A stretch of 29,538 nucleotides of DNA from the IMG/VR virus record IMGVR_UViG_3300002914_000002, positions 1 to 29,538 of that record; one strand, 5' to 3'. Shown here piece by piece: positions 27,880-29,538 of the stretch (its first letter is position 1; every line of letters begins with the position of its first letter). The notes below the pieces were generated by a model. The model was not told where the DNA came from and searched no databases. It saw only the letters and a list, made by a program, of their open reading frames with translations. The position numbers and the translations under genes are program-made. The stretch is from a virus.

Positions 27880-28905
27880 CTACCCTAAGTTCAAACCATA
27901 CAATCTTGCTAAACTACGTGTACTATTATTCATCATACCTACAGCCCATGAAATGCTGGTTCTATAGATTACATCGTTATTCAATAATCCAAGATCACGA
28001 GCATTTATTTCGCTAAACTGCCATGCATGCATGTGGTCTGCGCTTGTGTTTACAGCATAAATACTGGTGTAGGTAGTACCTCCAGTATTTCCGTTCACAT
28101 CCTCATTCTTAGGAATTATTCTGGTAACCTGATCTGCTTTATAGCCAGGATCACGAATAGTGGCATTTTTGTACATTTCAATACTGCGATCAAACATATC
28201 TTTCGATACATCAAAACCACCACTAGTACCCAATGCTCTAATCGCAAAATTAACACGACGCCTTGCTACTTCATTCATGTAAAGAACAACACCTGTACCC
28301 GTTGGAGAGTCTACTGACCACAAAAGCTGGTCAAGGAATTCAATGAGGATGTTGCCATTGGAGATAGTAGCAGCAGTGGTAAGAGCTGCTTGCGAAATGT
28401 CTAAGCCTGAAGTACCGGCCTTGATACTGTTCTCAGGACGTACACCAAAGATCCCGCCATTGTTTATCCTAAACTTAATACCTACTGGAGCGTTGGCATT
28501 TCCTGCAATATGATCGTTGTTAAAAAACTTATCGTTCATATCATAGGTATATGCCTTCATGTACGCTTCTGTTTGTGTTGCACGCGGATCTTGAATACTG
28601 TTGACATCTTCAACGTAGAGCTTATCTACATCGATATAGTTTCTGATGACATACACTTGCTCTGCATACGGGGTCGGCGTACCACGTGTGGTCACGCCTT
28701 CAGAGTTGAGTGCAGACCAATTGACGCTTGGAAGATTGCCTTCGAACCTGACACCATTGGCTATCATGGTTGCCTGTGTCAAAATAGGCATATCTTGAAG
28801 GACGTTACCCGATTCTATGAGGGAGTACGTAATTGCACGTACCATCGGAGAGTTGGAATTAAGAGCGTAGTCCGCTAGACTATACGCATTGGAATCAATT
28901 GCCAT
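27880..28905 (-). CDS. Major capsid protein (HK97 fold)
   Basis: 341 residues from the ATG at 28905 (MAIDSNAYS), preferred because GGGAG lies 9 bases upstream; the frame extends to an ATG at 28995, but that part coincides with an mRNA hairpin and has no good site. Features of HK97-type capsid proteins: an N-arm helix, PTPYAEQVYVIRNYIDVDKL (E-loop/P-domain transition), the long spine-helix region (ATQTEAYMKAYTYDMNDKFF), NNDHIAGNANAPVGIKFRI, SIYAVNTSADHMHAWQFSEI, and the A-domain end WAVGMMNNSTRSLARLYGL. Neighbouring scaffold and connector genes agree with this. Confidence 0.88.
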   Translation of the reverse strand: MAIDSNAYSLADYALNSNSPMVRAITYSLIESGNVLQDMPILTQATMIANGVRFEGNLPSVNWSALNSEGVTTRGTPTPYAEQVYVIRNYIDVDKLYVEDVNSIQDPRATQTEAYMKAYTYDMNDKFFNNDHIAGNANAPVGIKFRINNGGIFGVRPENSIKAGTSGLDISQAALTTAATISNGNILIEFLDQLLWSVDSPTGTGVVLYMNEVARRRVNFAIRALGTSGGFDVSKDMFDRSIEMYKNATIRDPGYKADQVTRIIPKNEDVNGNTGGTTYTSIYAVNTSADHMHAWQFSEINARDLGLLNNDVIYRTSISWAVGMMNNSTRSLARLYGLNLG

Positions 28906-28913
28906 AGAAAAAG

Positions 28914-28951
28914 GCTCCCATTTACTTTCAAGTAAAAATGCTTCTGGGAGC
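28914..28951 (-). promoter_or_regulatory. Hairpin in the capsid gene leader, hiding the ribosome-binding site
   Basis: Minus strand: GCTCCCA (28945-28951) pairs with TGGGAGC (28914-28920); inside it TTTACTT (28930-28936) wait-pairs with AAGTAAA (28921-28927) across 2 bases, with an 8-base bulge on one side. The capsid gene's GGGAG site is within the closing arm. CTTTTTCT follows, so the structure is also terminator-like. The 120-base gap 28906-29025 also contains two small CCTGCGA-centred hairpins. Confidence 0.7.
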
Positions 28952-29025
28952 ATCGCGCTACCTGAAGTTAATGAGTGCCTATCGCAGGCTTTCATTCATA
29001 CCCGTCGCAGGTATTTATGAAGAAA

Positions 29026-29538
29026 CTATGTGGATCTTGGTCGAGGCCCGTACGCCTCGTTAAACGTTATTTTTCTACCTGACTGAAGTGTGTTCGGTGC
29101 TGAGATACTTGAGCGACCTGGATTCATGGCAGGCGTGCTAGGCGGTCTCTGATTATTAGCAGTTTGAGCAGGTGTTGTTTGCTCGGGTGGCAATTCTTCC
29201 TTGGGTTTCAGCAAAAATGGATTGGACTTAGCTAAATCCTCCAACGCTTTCAGTAGATTCGTCGGGAGTCCATTTTCGTCATACTCAAGCTCAATCACCT
29301 TTGCAACAATCTCAGGATTGATAAAATCCATCGATTTTGCTGCTAACTTTACCTCTGCCATCACAAGTTGCTGTCTCAACTGCTGAACTTGTGCCTCAAC
29401 TGCTGCTTTCTCTGCTGTCGCTCGTTCAACATCTTTCTTTGATTTTTCAATCTCTGAAAGCGTTGCCTCACTAGCTACTCTCTCTTTTTCTTTGTATGCT
29501 GCTAATTCTTTCTCAGCAGCCGTGAGAGATTTGCCATG
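29026..29538 (-). CDS. Head scaffolding protein (GP20-like), partial
   Basis: The frame is open to the right edge (170 residues, N-terminus missing). A long Ala/Glu/Lys coiled coil (EKELAAYKEKERVASE, SEIEKSKKDVERATAEKAAV, QVQQLRQQLVMAEVKLAAKS) is followed by DFINPEIVAKVIELEYDEN, GLPTNLLKALEDLAKSNPFL and a Pro/Thr/Gln-rich tail. The INPE...V.. ..G......L..L....P.L pattern is typical of GP20-type scaffold proteins, which guide capsid assembly and leave before DNA packaging. Position just before the major capsid gene agrees. Confidence 0.82.
   Translation of the reverse strand, partial: HGKSLTAAEKELAAYKEKERVASEATLSEIEKSKKDVERATAEKAAVEAQVQQLRQQLVMAEVKLAAKSMDFINPEIVAKVIELEYDENGLPTNLLKALEDLAKSNPFLLKPKEELPPEQTTPAQTANNQRPPSTPAMNPGRSSISAPNTLQSGRKITFNEAYGPRPRST

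Noticed and set aside
28027-28878. Plus-strand frames opposite the capsid gene
   Set aside because: Antisense to the major capsid gene, Cys/His-rich without pattern, no plausible start signals.
27880-28995. Capsid protein start at 28995
   Set aside because: The extra 30 residues coincide with an RNA hairpin and the upstream ATG lacks a ribosome-binding site; 28905 has GGGAG at good spacing.
1-29538. tRNA or rRNA genes
   Set aside because: I saw no cloverleaf-like or rRNA-like sequence on reading both strands, though a covariance search was not possible.

Overview
The window is part of a tailed-phage or prophage genome, a siphovirus with an HK97-type capsid. The order of genes on the minus strand (scaffold, major capsid, connector and closure proteins, gp10-like protein, tail terminator, tail tube, frameshifted tail chaperones, tape measure, hub and fibre proteins, holins and lysin) is the standard late order of a long non-contractile-tailed phage. 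The host cannot be named from the sequence. Promoters match the sigma-70/sigma-A consensus very closely, Shine-Dalgarno sites are strong, and G+C is moderately low (hand counts of 60-base lines range from about 32 to 53 percent). This would fit a Bacillota or Ktedonobacter-type Chloroflexota host, but that is inference. No integrase, terminase, portal, tRNA or CRISPR is visible; terminase and portal presumably lie beyond the right edge.

Layout. 1-445: a partial ribbon-helix-helix gene reading out to the left, a divergent promoter pair and clustered ATACTG motifs. 446-3041: small regulators, an orphan small gene behind a perfect consensus promoter, and a minus-strand HTH plus SF2 helicase operon. 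3069-3206: a second divergent promoter pair, then a structured mRNA leader. 3232-6860: a plus-strand early operon with a gp32-like single-strand DNA-binding protein, a Cas4/RecB-like Fe-S nuclease, several small unknown proteins and an easily missed 59-residue CsrA. 6861-7063: terminators between converging gene blocks. 7064-11930: the lysis and host-interaction block on the minus strand (papain-like peptidase, Acb2/Tad1-like nucleotide sponge, two LLH-type holins, a DUF1003 protein, small membrane proteins, endolysin, DUF3307 protein). 11931-12327: decayed gene remnants. 12326-15407: baseplate/fibre module. 15412-22832: very large hub protein and tape measure. 22837-25774: tail chaperones, tube and terminator. 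25805-29538: connector and head proteins.

How the genes fit together. Early genes pair a helicase, an SSB and a nuclease around one divergent control region, so replication or recombination proteins can be expressed together. The SSB mRNA starts with a long hairpin that could allow feedback control as in T4 gene 32. Late genes are tightly packed with ATGA or TAATG overlaps and are probably co-transcribed from the right. The phage also carries likely host-directed factors: CsrA (global post-transcriptional regulator), an Acb2/Tad1-type sponge (anti-CBASS/Thoeris), and a papain-type protease.

The most unusual structural signal is a palindrome family with core CCCCTTGCAAGGGG, present about eight times. 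Copies lie either inside genes, always read in the same frame as (P/T)-L-Q-G, or just upstream of genes, where the AAGGGG arm can act as or hide the ribosome-binding site.
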